DNA of 59,201 nt from Candidatus Gastranaerophilales bacterium. GTDB taxonomy: Bacteria > Cyanobacteriota > Vampirovibrionia > Gastranaerophilales > Gastranaerophilaceae. The stretch covers positions 1-59,201 of the forward strand of contig CALUPY010000015.1 of assembly GCA_944322755.1 (NCBI GenBank). The letters are read 5' to 3'. Each line of letters opens with the position of its first letter. Within the stretch, counting starts at the first letter, position 1. A model generated the notes under the pieces. The model saw only the letters and a program-made list of their open reading frames with translations. It did not search any database and was not told where the DNA came from. Below are positions 1-9,689 of the stretch, one piece after another. Both the position numbers and the translations under genes were made by a program.

Positions 1-385
1 TTATTGACGTTCGCAAGGTTTTGCACTCCGCTTTGATTTGCTTCGCAAATCCCGCGTCGTCAACCTTGCTCACATGGGCACTTGCTTCGCATCGTGCCCG
101 CCCGAATCCGCTTCTTGGATTATTGACGTTCGCAAGGTTTTGCACTCCGCTTTGATTTGCTTCGCAAATCCCGCGTCGTCTACCTTGCTCACATGGCTGT
201 TCGCTCGCCCTTATGGGCTCGACTCCACAGCCGCCCGAATCCGCCTTGGATTATTCTGCATTCTTCGCTCCTCTCGTTCGCTTTAAAATCCTTTGGATTT
301 TATCGCTTACTACGGAGCTCGAGACGTTACGAGTTTCGGGCTTCGCCCTCACTCTACCGAAAATCCGTTTCAGGATGACAGAATT
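1..385. repeat. GC-richer non-coding tandem repeat block
   Basis: Positions 1-76 recur almost exactly at 120-195, a period of 119 bp. A third, diverged partial copy can be recognised around 230-260, where the words CGCCCGAATCCGC and TTGGATTATT return. The stretch is richer in G and C than the rest of the window. It is full of short self-complementary words such as GCTTCGCAAATC. Short open frames run through it, but all three forward frames are open together and none has a ribosome site or protein-like composition, so I do not call a gene. The block continues off the left edge, so the copy number is unknown. Confidence 0.75.
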
Positions 386-639
386 TTTGAATAAAAATAC
401 GCTTTTAGCTTTTTCTATTTACTTTTCAATTTGCGATTTGTCTTGTTGGGCTGGAAGCTTTATCAGACAGCTTTTACAGTCCGAAAGACCTTACAATTAC
501 GACAAGAGATATCTCTTCATCCCTTTGTCTGTATTATGACCCATTACGACTGAATTGTGAATTGAACTTTAGTTTGAAGTTTTTCATACTAAAGTTGGAA
601 AATAAATAACAAGTATAAATTACAACACGAATGAAAAAA
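386..639. other. Intergenic stretch, no gene seen
   Basis: AT-rich DNA between the repeat block and the 3' end of the amidase gene. I see no convincing open frame, tRNA or strong terminator here. Confidence 0.6.
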
Positions 640-3276
640 TCAATCATTAAAATAGTCGGACACTGCATCTGCCATGCATTTCGCATAATCATTCATAAGC
701 GCAGAATTACTCATTCTTTCTCTGCCTTTTGGTGAAACCATAAATGCTACTTCCCAGAGTACGCTCGGTTTGTTCTGGCTGTGTTCCATTGTTGTCAGGA
801 CATCATAGTTTGCATGTTTTGACTGGGCATAGTCTTGTTTTCCGCCTATTTTAAACATGTCATTTTTAGAAATATCCTCATTCTCAGGAATCCATTTGTC
901 AAATCTTTTTTCCATCAGCTCTGCCAATTTTTTACTTTGGTTTTGTTTTGCAAAATATATTTGTGTTCTGTCCTGTGTTGGTTTGTCATGCGAGTTTACG
1001 TGGACGGATATAAACATATCAGCATCATTTTGTGATTTTCTGATTTCGTCCATTATCAAACGTTTTTTGCCCTGTAGGAATATAACTTTTGCACCTTTTG
1101 CGCACAATTTGTCTTTCAGCCTGATTGCATTGTCATAATTTATCAGCCACTCATCTTCAAGCCCTTTTCTGCCTGGCGTACCTGCATCAATACCATTTTG
1201 TGAATAACCGTGGCCGGCATTGACAATAATAGTCTTGCCGCTCAGACTGCCTGATTTTGTGGGTTTGAATACTGCTCGTGTCGCAACAACTTTGCCGTTA
1301 ATTTTACGTTTTTCTTTCAGCAGTGTTCTGTTATTCAGATTAACAACACCGCTCATATCGACTATTTCTGTAGTTGTGTTGGTTTCTTTATCTACAGTTA
1401 CTGTCTTTTTATCGGAAGAAATGGCAAAGTCACTATCGTTGTAGATGATTTTGATTTTTTGACCGGGTGAAATGATTCCTTCTTTGTTGAGATTGTTTAT
1501 TTTAATCAAATCGTCAAGCTTTACTCCGACACGTTTTGAAATAGCATAAAGCGTATCTTTTGGTCTGACAGTATAAGTAAAACCTGGAATCTCCAGCATC
1601 TGACCGGCTTCAAGTTTGTCGACGTCATCTATGTTGTTTATATCTTTTAGAATTTCTATAGTGAGTCCGAATTTTTTTGCTATTCTATATAAATTGTCGC
1701 CTTTTTCCACTTTATAGCCTAATTTTTGGATATTAAGAGTTTGTCCTTCTGATATCTGGTTTTTATTTTTAATATTGTTGTTTGCGCACAATATATTCTC
1801 ATCGATTCCGTATTTTCTCGCTATTCTCCAGACGGATTCGCCTTTTTGGACTGTATGTTCTTTTGTTACCAGATGAAAATCTCCATCCCTCGTGATTTTT
1901 ACGTCAGGGTCATTGAGCATTTTCTGGAATTGTGTTTTTTCATCATCATTTATTTCTTCTGCAGAATCATCTTTTCTTCTGCTGCAGCTTGAAAATATGT
2001 TAAAGAAACCGGCAATGGCATTTCCGATAGCTTTAAAGAATGATTTTATTCCGTCTCCTACTTTTTGCCAGAAGCCTTTTTTCGGTTTTTCTTCTTTTAT
2101 TTCCTTATTTTCAGATTGATTTTCAGGTTGTTCTGCAACTGCGGGTTTTATATTTTCTGCAGCATTAACCGGAGCGGAAACTTCTGGTGCCCCGGACTGC
2201 GGCTCTATATTTTTTATAAACGGAACGTTCAATTCCGTTCCTAATGTTAGACTTGCAGGATTTCTGTTTATTCTTTTGAATTCTGCATAAAATTCTTTAA
2301 AAGAGACATTTCCTTTGTCTTTGATATTTAAATAAGCATCCTGCGCTACAGCGAATAAGCCTTTTCCTTTGTATTTATCCGTTACTTTAATTTTTCCGGA
2401 TTCAACATTAATTGCAGGAGCCGAGATTTTTCCTGTTTTAAAGTTTTCATAAATTTTATCTAACTCCTGTGTTGATGCATTTCGGGCATTGTGGCAGGTA
2501 ACTGCTTTTTTATAAAATTTATCAATTATATTTTTTGCTTCATTAAGTTCTTTTCCGCTCAAATCTCTGGATGCGAGAATCATTCTGTTCAGACTGCGTC
2601 TGTATAAACCGGGGTCTTCTTCTTTTTTTGCGCCTGTTTTTCCTGAATATACATAATCAAGATTGTTTATAACAGTTGAATAGTCTCTGGTTTTTATGGC
2701 GTTTAAAAGAGTTTTATTACCGCTGATTCTTTGCAGTCCTTTGTTGTAACATAAGTCGATAAGCCCTTCTTTGATTGATTTTGGAAGGTTTTCATATGTA
2801 TTTTTGCCAAGCCTTACATTAAGAAGTCTTTTGACTTCACCTGTATATTTTTCAATTGTTTCTCCCAGTTTTTTATAAGCAAGTTCCTGAGTACGCGGAT
2901 TGTTCGTTAATTCGCCGAAGCCGCATGTCATAGAGCCGTAGCCGTCTTTGTAAGGTACTGTCACTGCTTCATAATAATGGAAATTGTCGCCTTCATAATA
3001 TTTTAACAGGTCAATTAAGTGTTTCTGTGCGTGTTTTATTGCTGTATTGTCATCTTTTAAAATTACAGGTGTATAAGGTGCAATACCTGTATTTTGCGTA
3101 ATGTTATATAAAATGGCTTTTGTATTTTCATCCCAGAGAGTTTGTTTGTTGATTGTTTCACCGGCGGAAGCAGCAGAAGCGACAAACAGGTTTTGCACAT
3201 GACTTGTTGTGCTTGAAGCTGTTTTTTTTGTTTCCTGTATTTCATGCTTGCTGCCTAATGCAGTGATTGTAGTCAT
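640..3276 (-). CDS. Bifunctional peptidoglycan hydrolase: lysozyme-like + 3 LysM + N-acetylmuramoyl-L-alanine amidase
   Basis: The 878-residue protein carries two peptidoglycan-cutting domains. Residues ~95-240 look like a GH24 phage-type lysozyme: a glutamate in LLKYYEGDNF followed by MTCGFGEL, as in the family's E...T active site. Residues ~473-517, 520-563 and 568-611 are three LysM repeats (TVQKGESVWRIA, YKVEKGDNLYRIA, YTVRPKDTLYAIS). Residues ~678-875 are an Amidase_3 domain with zinc ligands H689 (NAGHG), E707 and H759 (SVHVNSH) and catalytic E842 (WEVAF). I chose the start 10 codons inside the longest frame because GGGAGAG lies just before that ATG. No Sec signal peptide is visible. 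The only hydrophobic stretch is internal (~410-428, GIKSFFKAIGNAIAGFF). It is a single gene facing gatB divergently. Its role is probably wall remodelling or lysis. Confidence 0.85.
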   Translation of the reverse strand: MTTITALGSKHEIQETKKTASSTTSHVQNLFVASAASAGETINKQTLWDENTKAILYNITQNTGIAPYTPVILKDDNTAIKHAQKHLIDLLKYYEGDNFHYYEAVTVPYKDGYGSMTCGFGELTNNPRTQELAYKKLGETIEKYTGEVKRLLNVRLGKNTYENLPKSIKEGLIDLCYNKGLQRISGNKTLLNAIKTRDYSTVINNLDYVYSGKTGAKKEEDPGLYRRSLNRMILASRDLSGKELNEAKNIIDKFYKKAVTCHNARNASTQELDKIYENFKTGKISAPAINVESGKIKVTDKYKGKGLFAVAQDAYLNIKDKGNVSFKEFYAEFKRINRNPASLTLGTELNVPFIKNIEPQSGAPEVSAPVNAAENIKPAVAEQPENQSENKEIKEEKPKKGFWQKVGDGIKSFFKAIGNAIAGFFNIFSSCSRRKDDSAEEINDDEKTQFQKMLNDPDVKITRDGDFHLVTKEHTVQKGESVWRIARKYGIDENILCANNNIKNKNQISEGQTLNIQKLGYKVEKGDNLYRIAKKFGLTIEILKDINNIDDVDKLEAGQMLEIPGFTYTVRPKDTLYAISKRVGVKLDDLIKINNLNKEGIISPGQKIKIIYNDSDFAISSDKKTVTVDKETNTTTEIVDMSGVVNLNNRTLLKEKRKINGKVVATRAVFKPTKSGSLSGKTIIVNAGHGYSQNGIDAGTPGRKGLEDEWLINYDNAIRLKDKLCAKGAKVIFLQGKKRLIMDEIRKSQNDADMFISVHVNSHDKPTQDRTQIYFAKQNQSKKLAELMEKRFDKWIPENEDISKNDMFKIGGKQDYAQSKHANYDVLTTMEHSQNKPSVLWEVAFMVSPKGRERMSNSALMNDYAKCMADAVSDYFND

Positions 3277-3479
3277 TTTCTCTCCCGAAAATATAATATC
3301 CCTCATTTATATAAAGATTTTTTTTATATAACAATTGATAAAATTTATGGCGATTTTAATATTAATTTACATTGAGATTAATATATTCAAATTTGTAGAA
3401 TAATTCTTTGCAAAGCGGTAAATTTATCACGTGTATATTTTTGTGCTAAAATACGAGATATAAAAAATTGAGGTGAAAA

Positions 3480-4928
3480 ATGGTAGCACAAGAGATTAGA
3501 GATAAATATGAAGTTGTAATAGGGTTGGAAGTACACGCCCAATTGAAAACAAAAACAAAAATTTTTGCCCCGGATGAAACAGAATTTGGCGCTGAACCGA
3601 ATTCGCATATAAGCACAATTACACTCGGCATGCCCGGTGTTTTGCCTGTTTTGAATAAAGAATGCGTAAACATGGGCATTCTGCTGGGACTTGCCCTGAA
3701 CTGCGAAATTCCGTCTCGCTGCAAATTCGACAGAAAACAGTATTTCTATCCGGATTTGCCGAAAGGATATCAGATTTCACAGTACGATGAACCTATTTGC
3801 GTTAACGGTTATATAAATATTAAAGGCAAAAAAATCGGTATCACAAGAGCACACCTTGAAGAAGATGCAGGAAAGCTGGTACATGCAGGTGCAGACGGAA
3901 TCGCAGGGTCTGTATACTCTCTTGTCGACCTTAACAGAGCAGGTACACCGCTTCTGGAAATCGTGTCTGAACCTGATATGCGCTCATCTGATGAGGCAAG
4001 AGCTTATATGGAAGAATTGAGAAATATTGTCCGCTATATAGGTGTTTGTGATGGCAACCTTGAAGAAGGCTCCATGAGATGCGACGCAAACATCTCTGTT
4101 ATGCCTAAAGGCTCTAAAGTTTTCGGTACACGTGCGGAAATTAAAAACATAAACAGTTTCTCTGCATTGCAAAGAGCTATTGAATATGAAATTGACAGAC
4201 AGATAGAAATCGTCGAAGAAGGCGGCGAAGTTGATCAGGAAACAAGACTCTGGGATGACAACCAGAAGGTCACAAAAACCATGAGAAGCAAAGAGGATGC
4301 CAACGACTACCGCTACTTCCCCGAGCCTGACCTTATGCCTGTTGAAATTTCAAGAGAATGGGTTGAAGAAATCAGGGCAAAAATGCCGGAGCTTCCAGAG
4401 CAAAAACGCAAAAGATATGAATCTCTTGGGCTTAGTGCATATGATGCCAATGTTATGGTTGAGCAGATGGAAACAGCACTCTTCTATGATGAAGTGTTGA
4501 AGCTCGGAGCTGATTACAGAATAGCGAATAATCTTCTCGTCGGCGATATCACGGCATATTTAAAAGAGAATAATATAAATATCAATCAGACCAAATTAAC
4601 TCCGCAGGCGCTGTATGAGCTTGTGGATATGATTTGCAAAGGTACTATTTCAAATAATATTGCTAAGAAAATCCTGCCAGATTTGCTGAAAAACGGCGGA
4701 AGCGCAAAAGAAATGGTTGAAAAACAAGGACTGAGCGTTATATCTGACGAGGGTGCTATAAAAGAGATTATTGCAAAAGTTATAGAAAATAATCCTGCGC
4801 AGGTAACTGCATACAAAGGCGGAAAACAGCAGCTGTTCGGATTTTTTGTCGGTCAGGTTATGAAGGAAACAAAAGGCAGAGCAAATCCGCAGGTTATAAA
4901 CAAACTTTTAAAAGAAGCTCTGGATTAA
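3480..4928 (+). CDS. gatB: Aspartyl/glutamyl-tRNA(Asn/Gln) amidotransferase subunit B
   Basis: GatB is the tRNA-binding and kinase subunit of GatCAB, which converts Glu-tRNA(Gln) and Asp-tRNA(Asn) to the amide forms. The 482-residue length is typical. Family motifs are visible: EVHAQLKTKTK near residue 17, the DLPKGYQISQYDEP block near 90, HLEEDAGKLVH near 122, and a C-terminal YqeY-like helical tail rich in Lys and Ala. The start ATG follows GAGGTGAAAA, a good ribosome site. gatA and gatC are not in the window. A strong terminator follows directly. Confidence 0.97.
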   Translation: MVAQEIRDKYEVVIGLEVHAQLKTKTKIFAPDETEFGAEPNSHISTITLGMPGVLPVLNKECVNMGILLGLALNCEIPSRCKFDRKQYFYPDLPKGYQISQYDEPICVNGYINIKGKKIGITRAHLEEDAGKLVHAGADGIAGSVYSLVDLNRAGTPLLEIVSEPDMRSSDEARAYMEELRNIVRYIGVCDGNLEEGSMRCDANISVMPKGSKVFGTRAEIKNINSFSALQRAIEYEIDRQIEIVEEGGEVDQETRLWDDNQKVTKTMRSKEDANDYRYFPEPDLMPVEISREWVEEIRAKMPELPEQKRKRYESLGLSAYDANVMVEQMETALFYDEVLKLGADYRIANNLLVGDITAYLKENNININQTKLTPQALYELVDMICKGTISNNIAKKILPDLLKNGGSAKEMVEKQGLSVISDEGAIKEIIAKVIENNPAQVTAYKGGKQQLFGFFVGQVMKETKGRANPQVINKLLKEALD

Positions 4929-4951
4929 ACAGTACAAAATATGAATATTTG

Positions 4952-4986
4952 AAAAATCCCGTAAAATATTACGGGATTTTTCTTTT
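4952..4986 (+). terminator. Rho-independent terminator after gatB
   Basis: A perfect 13-bp stem (AAAAATCCCGTAA with TTACGGGATTTTT) closes a 4-nt loop and is followed by T-rich sequence. It lies 24 bases after the gatB stop. Confidence 0.9.
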
Positions 4987-5111
4987 AAAATCCGGTCAAG
5001 TATGGTAGTATAAAATTAGTTTAAAGTAATAGATTTTTAAATATATGAATTAAATATAATTTTACAATATAAACAGCTTAATATTTTAATATTGAGAGGT
5101 AAAATAACTCA

Positions 5112-6698
5112 ATGTGCAGCAGTGCACATCGGGTATGTATTATATATAGAAAAACGAGGTACAGGACAATCGAAGGAATTAATTTAATTATTGCACTTTT
5201 AGTAATTGTCGTAATTGCCCTTGCTGGCTTTTCTGCGGCACTGTGGCAAAAGAAGAAAAAGGTGCAGGAAAATTTGGAAAAACTTTCAAAAGAAACCTCT
5301 GAAAAAGAAAAACTTTTGAAAAAAGAAGCAATGATTCAGGCAAAAGAAGCTTTGCATATTGAGCGTGAAAAATTCGACGATGAAGTCAGAGAACGCAGAC
5401 AGGACTTGCAAAGAGCAGAAGCCAAACTTGCTAAAAAAGAAGATATTCTTGAAGATAAAATTCAGGAAGTCACAGACAAAGAGTATGATATCCAGAAAAA
5501 AATGGATGAACTGCTGGAAAAAGAAGACTATCTTGCAGAAGTTATTGCAAAACAAATTACAGAAATGGAAAAAATTGCGGGAATGTCGAGAGACGAAGCC
5601 CGTAATATGCTGATGGAACAATTGAAACAGGATCTTCAGCAGGAGCAGATGCAGCTCATCAAAGAAAATGAAGCAAAAATCAGAGAAACAGCAAAACAAC
5701 AGGCGCAGGAAATTCTTTCTACTACAATGCAAAGATGCGCTATTGATCAGGTTGTTGAATCCACTGTTTCTGTCGTAAACCTGCCGTCTGACGAGATGAA
5801 AGGACGTATCATTGGACGTGAAGGAAGAAACATCAGAACTCTCGAAACCTTGACAGGAGTTGACCTTATTATTGATGATACTCCTGAGGCTGTAGTTCTC
5901 TCGAGCTTTGACCCTGTTAGAAGAGAAATTGCGAAAGTGGCTCTTGAAAAACTCATTTCTGACGGAAGAATTCATCCGGTCAGAATTGAGGAAATGGTTG
6001 AAAAAGCTCAGGAAGAAATCGAAGAAAAAATTAAAAAAGAAGGTGAAAACGCAGCAGTGGACATGGGCGTTATGAACCTTCATAAAGAGTTAATCAAAAC
6101 ACTCGGACGTTTGTATTACAGAACAAGCTACGGACAGAATGTTTTGAAACACTCTCTCGAAGTCGGTCACATAGCTGGAATGCTGGCTGCAGAACTCGGT
6201 GCAAATGTTGCTGTTGCAAAACGTGCAGGACTTTTGCATGACATAGGCAAAGCTGTTGACCAGACACAGGAAGGCACACATATTGAACTGGGTGTTGAGC
6301 TTGCAAGACGTTACGGAGAAAAAGAGGCTATTGTACATGCAATTGAGGCGCACCACGATGACGTTACCGCTAATACAATAGAAGCAGTGCTTGTAAAATT
6401 GGCTGATGCTATCTCTGCCGGACGTCCGGGTTCACGTCGTGACACTCTTGAAATATACATCAAGAGACTCCAGAAAATTGAAGAAATTGCAAAAAGCTAT
6501 CAGGGAATACGTCAGTCCTTTGCTGTTCAGGCAGGCCGAGAGGTGCGTGTAATTGTACAGCCTGATATGTTTGATGACCTTGCGAGTGCAAAACTTGCAA
6601 GAGATATTGCAAAACGAATTGAAGAAGAACTGGATTACCCGGGACAAATTCGTGTGACTGTAGTAAGAGAAATTAGAACTACTGAAATTGCAAAATAA
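5112..6698 (+). CDS. rny: Ribonuclease Y
   Basis: RNase Y is the membrane-anchored endoribonuclease that starts mRNA decay in many bacteria. The 528-residue protein has a membrane segment at ~24-45 ([21 protein letters not shown]), a long charged coiled coil to ~200, a KH domain with [15 protein letters not shown], and an HD domain with LLHDIGK. The only in-frame ATG, GTG or TTG ahead of the membrane helix is at 5112, with GAGAGGT 11 bases upstream. This gives an unusual 22-residue N-terminal extension with two cysteines. The start codon lies in a hairpin (ATGTGC-AGCAGT-GCACAT). The stop overlaps the next start (TAATGA), so ymdB is co-translated. Confidence 0.95.
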   Translation: MCSSAHRVCIIYRKTRYRTIEGINLIIALLVIVVIALAGFSAALWQKKKKVQENLEKLSKETSEKEKLLKKEAMIQAKEALHIEREKFDDEVRERRQDLQRAEAKLAKKEDILEDKIQEVTDKEYDIQKKMDELLEKEDYLAEVIAKQITEMEKIAGMSRDEARNMLMEQLKQDLQQEQMQLIKENEAKIRETAKQQAQEILSTTMQRCAIDQVVESTVSVVNLPSDEMKGRIIGREGRNIRTLETLTGVDLIIDDTPEAVVLSSFDPVRREIAKVALEKLISDGRIHPVRIEEMVEKAQEEIEEKIKKEGENAAVDMGVMNLHKELIKTLGRLYYRTSYGQNVLKHSLEVGHIAGMLAAELGANVAVAKRAGLLHDIGKAVDQTQEGTHIELGVELARRYGEKEAIVHAIEAHHDDVTANTIEAVLVKLADAISAGRPGSRRDTLEIYIKRLQKIEEIAKSYQGIRQSFAVQAGREVRVIVQPDMFDDLASAKLARDIAKRIEEELDYPGQIRVTVVREIRTTEIAK

Positions 6699-7516
6699 TG
6701 AACAACGAACTCAAAATTTTATTTTTAGGTGATATTGTAGGCAAACCGGGAAGAACTGTTGTCAAAAACTATCTTGCCGGTTTGCTTTCACCTGAAAATG
6801 AAAACAGATATGACTTCATTATTGCAAATGCGGAAAATGCATCTCACGGTTTCGGTTTAACAGAAAAAAACCACAATGAGCTGCTTGAATACGGCATAAA
6901 TTGCTTCACCTCCGGAAACCATATCTGGGATAAAAAAGATATATTTACATACATTGAAAACTCGCATAGTCTGATAAGACCTGCAAATTATCCGGAAGGA
7001 ACACCAGGTGTGGGATATAGAATATTTGATGTTTCTGATACCCAAGTCGCGGTTGTAAACCTGTTGGGGCGTACTTTTATGAGTCCTATAGATTCACCGT
7101 GGGATTTTATTAACAAACAGCTTCCGGATATAAAAAAGACTGCACCTGTTGTGATAATAGATTTTCATGCAGAAGCGAGTGCAGAAAAACTGTGTTTTGC
7201 AAGGTACTGCTCGGAACACGGTGTTAGTGCAGTTTTGGGTACACATACACATGTTCCTACTGCTGACGAAAAAATTCTTAATCACTATACCGCATATATA
7301 ACTGATGCAGGATTTTGCGGTACTTATGACTCCATTATCGGAATGGAATATCAAACATCACTGAAAAGACTCATGACGAATTTACCGGCCCGTTTTGATG
7401 TTGCAGAAGGCAGCGTGTTAGAGCTGAATGCCGTGAGTCTGATTTTTGACAAAACTTCAGGATGTGCAAAAAATATTGAAAGAATCAGATTAATAGATAG
7501 TGAGGCAGACATATGA
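6698..7516 (+). CDS. ymdB: YmdB-like metallophosphoesterase (TIGR00282 family)
   Basis: Dinuclear-metal phosphoesterase of the YmdB family, whose Bacillus member hydrolyses 2',3'-cyclic nucleotides in vitro and acts with RNase Y. Visible motifs: KILFLGDIVGKPGR at the N terminus (Asp ligand), IIANAENASHGFG, SGNHIWD, VVIIDFHAEA and GTHTHVPTADE. The 272-residue length is normal. It overlaps the rny stop codon. The rny-ymdB pairing is conserved in many bacteria and supports both calls. The next gene starts 17 bases downstream. Confidence 0.93.
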   Translation: MNNELKILFLGDIVGKPGRTVVKNYLAGLLSPENENRYDFIIANAENASHGFGLTEKNHNELLEYGINCFTSGNHIWDKKDIFTYIENSHSLIRPANYPEGTPGVGYRIFDVSDTQVAVVNLLGRTFMSPIDSPWDFINKQLPDIKKTAPVVIIDFHAEASAEKLCFARYCSEHGVSAVLGTHTHVPTADEKILNHYTAYITDAGFCGTYDSIIGMEYQTSLKRLMTNLPARFDVAEGSVLELNAVSLIFDKTSGCAKNIERIRLIDSEADI

Positions 7517-7533
7517 AGGAAGGATAAAGAAAG

Positions 7534-8400
7534 GTGAAAATTGACTTACATATTCACACGTGCTTTTCCGACGGTGTTTTTACGCCGGAAAAGATTGTGG
7601 ATACAGCCATTGACGCTGGTCTGAATGCAATCGCAATTACCGACCACGACAATGTGCTTGCATATCCCATTGCAGTTAAATATGCTGATAAAATAGCAAA
7701 AGAAAACGGCAATACTCCTCTGGAAATTATTCCAGGCGTGGAAATCAACACTATATATAAAGATGTTGAAATTCATATCTTAGGCTATTTTATGAACCGT
7801 GATGATGCTGACTTTCAGGAAATGCTGAAAATGCAGCAGAATGCCCGTATTGCACAAACTAAAGAAATTATACATCTTTTGAGCAAAAAAGAAGGAATAC
7901 ATGTATCTTTTGACAAAATCAAAAGTCTTGTGGCTGAAGGCGGCAGTATAGGGCGTCCGCACATTGCAAAAGCTATTACCATGGCCGGCGGAACGACAAG
8001 CGTCATGGAAGCATACAGCAAATATATAAACAACGACTCGGATGTTTATGTACAGAGAAAGACAATCTCTCCGCATGATGCTATAGAAATCATCTACGAT
8101 GCAGGCGGTATTCCTGTTTTTGCGCACCCATTCGACGTAGAAGATGCAGAAAATCTTATTAAAGAATTTATGCACTTTGGTCTCAGAGGTGTCGAGGCAT
8201 ATCACAGAAAACATTCACCTGCGATGGTGGAATACTATTCAACGATTGCAGAGAAGAACGGTCTGATTATTACCGGCGGGTCAGACTTCCATGCCCCCAA
8301 CCCAAATAACGGTCAGATTATTCTTGGTAAAAACTTTATACCGGAGTGGATTTATGACTCGTTAATAAAAGAAAAAAAACAGCTGGACATGGCGCAATGA
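7534..8400 (+). CDS. PHP-domain phosphoesterase (nucleoside 3',5'-bisphosphate phosphatase-like)
   Basis: The 288-residue protein begins with the PHP signature DLHIHTCFSDG and has the later metal-site blocks AITDHDN, PGVEI, FAHPFD and GGSDFHA. These arrangements are typical of the YciV/TrpH (RNase AM) type, which removes phosphate from 3',5'-bisphosphonucleotides or shortens RNA 5' ends. The start is GTG, preceded by an AAGGAAGGA-type ribosome site. Placement behind rny and ymdB suits a role in RNA end or nucleotide turnover; that link is inference. The last codon and stop overlap the next gene by 4 bases (ATGA). Confidence 0.9.
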   Translation: MKIDLHIHTCFSDGVFTPEKIVDTAIDAGLNAIAITDHDNVLAYPIAVKYADKIAKENGNTPLEIIPGVEINTIYKDVEIHILGYFMNRDDADFQEMLKMQQNARIAQTKEIIHLLSKKEGIHVSFDKIKSLVAEGGSIGRPHIAKAITMAGGTTSVMEAYSKYINNDSDVYVQRKTISPHDAIEIIYDAGGIPVFAHPFDVEDAENLIKEFMHFGLRGVEAYHRKHSPAMVEYYSTIAEKNGLIITGGSDFHAPNPNNGQIILGKNFIPEWIYDSLIKEKKQLDMAQ

Positions 8401-9041
8401 GACTGAGATTTCGAAAAGCATTTAATATGGTAGAAATCAGTATAGTAATGCTCTTAATCGTCATTACTGTACTGGTTTGCATACCGGCTATAGTTAACAA
8501 TACAAAAGAGGCAAAAATAATCTCGAGCTGGAAAAAAACGTTTACGGAAGTGGATTCAAATTTCGAGATGTTCAGTATTAATGACTATGAGACCGTAGAA
8601 ACTATTTGCAAAAGCGGCGTTGGGGAAACAGAGCGGGAAATTTTTAAAGTGCTGGGGCCGTATTTAAATGTAGATACCTCACTTAAGCCGGACAATCTTA
8701 AAACATACAAATACAAGTTTTTAAACGGAGCACAAATCCCTAAAAATTCAAAATATTTCACGAAACTTTTTGCTTATCAGGAAAACGGAAATATTGTCGC
8801 ATTTAAGCTTTTATCCTGCCGGTGCGGTGACAGTGAGCCTTGTGCCACAGCATTAATAGATTTAAACGGCAAAAAACATCCAAACCGTATAGGTAAAGAT
8901 ATTTTTGGTATTAATATATACAAGCATAAAGTAGAAGCTTTTGGCTCTGAACTTTCTAATACCGAGTTAGCTTCTGAATGCAGAAAAAATAACAATGGTA
9001 CAGCCTGCTCTGAATACTATTTAAGAGGAGGCAAATTTTAA
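8397..9041 (+). CDS. Type IV pilin / type II secretion pseudopilin-like protein
   Basis: A 214-residue protein with a short basic leader and a class III signal: RLRFRKA, then FNMVEISIVMLLIVITVLVCIP. Cleavage is expected after the Ala, leaving N-terminal Phe and the Glu at +5 that pilins need. The rest is a hydrophilic globular domain with several cysteines (residues ~140-150 and ~195-205) that could form disulfides. The overlap with the PHP gene points to co-transcription, but nothing in the neighbours explains a pilus role. No assembly ATPase or PilD is in the window. Confidence 0.75.
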   Translation: MRLRFRKAFNMVEISIVMLLIVITVLVCIPAIVNNTKEAKIISSWKKTFTEVDSNFEMFSINDYETVETICKSGVGETEREIFKVLGPYLNVDTSLKPDNLKTYKYKFLNGAQIPKNSKYFTKLFAYQENGNIVAFKLLSCRCGDSEPCATALIDLNGKKHPNRIGKDIFGINIYKHKVEAFGSELSNTELASECRKNNNGTACSEYYLRGGKF

Positions 9042-9050
9042 AATCTAAAA

Positions 9051-9575
9051 TTACTGGTCTGAATGTTTGTTGTCTTTCAATAATTTTTCAAAATCAGACG
9101 GCTGAATATCCTGGATAAAATCCCTAAATTCCTGTGCTTCTTCTTCGTCTTTTGCACTGTCACAAGAAACCGAACCATGTGCAAGAACATTTGCTGTTAC
9201 ATAAATAGGCGCGTCTACTCTAATTGCCACTGCTATAGCATCAGAAGGCCGTGCATCTATTGTCATTTCTTGTGGCTCTGCACTATTATCATCTGATTTT
9301 TGCAGATAAATTGTTGCAATATAGGTTTCTTCCTCTACATCGTTTATTAGTATCCTTGTGATACTAAAGCCTGTTTTTTCGACCACATCAACTATCAAAT
9401 CATGGGTCATAGGTCTGGTAACAGGAATATTTTCAATCTTTCTTATGATAGCACTGGCTTCAGCAGAACCTATCCAGATAGGCAGTGCACGACGATTGTC
9501 CCGGTCATGCAGTACAACTATCGGAGACCCGGTACGTGTATCTAATGCTATTCCCATTACTCTCATCTCTATCAT
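9051..9575 (-). CDS. Bifunctional nuclease family protein (BFN / DUF151)
   Basis: A 174-residue protein of the BFN family. Family traits seen: the start MIEMRVMGIALDTRTGSPIVVLHD, the LPIWIGSAEASAI block, RPMTHDLI and IDARPSDAIAVAIR. Plant and Aquifex members have been described as nucleases or stress proteins; the substrate here cannot be told. The C-terminal 40 residues are acidic. It converges with the pseudopilin gene. Its 5' side is the first copy of a 36-bp direct repeat. Confidence 0.9.
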   Translation of the reverse strand: MIEMRVMGIALDTRTGSPIVVLHDRDNRRALPIWIGSAEASAIIRKIENIPVTRPMTHDLIVDVVEKTGFSITRILINDVEEETYIATIYLQKSDDNSAEPQEMTIDARPSDAIAVAIRVDAPIYVTANVLAHGSVSCDSAKDEEEAQEFRDFIQDIQPSDFEKLLKDNKHSDQ

Positions 9576-9578
9576 AAT

Positions 9579-9614
9579 TTTATTATAACATAAACAATTT
9601 ATTAGACAAAAAAT
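9579..9614. repeat. 36-bp direct repeat, left copy
   Basis: Identical base for base to 9963-9998. It lies a few bases outside the start of the BFN gene. The two copies bound a 348-bp segment holding a structured RNA candidate, which suggests an insertion or a duplication of the promoter region. Confidence 0.9.
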
Positions 9615-9649
9615 TGTTAGATAGAAAAATACGCTTTTAATCTATAATT

Positions 9650-9678
9650 CCACCCATTCTTTTTAAAAGAATGGGTGG
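9650..9678. repeat. Perfect 14-bp inverted repeat
   Basis: CCACCCATTCTTTT, one base, then AAAAGAATGGGTGG. No T-tract follows on either strand, so it is not a standard terminator. It sits just 5' of the long-hairpin RNA candidate. It could be an operator or the end of an element. Confidence 0.7.
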
Positions 9679-9689
9679 AGCCGAAGAAA

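Noticed and set aside
38-539. Overlapping forward frames of 73-108 residues in the left-edge repeat
   Set aside because: They follow tandem repeat sequence in several frames at once and have no protein family traits or ribosome sites.
5286-6083. 265-residue minus-strand open frame inside rny
   Set aside because: It is the antisense shadow of the coiled-coil and KH coding region. Its Phe/Cys/Asn-rich composition is the mirror of Lys/Glu codons.
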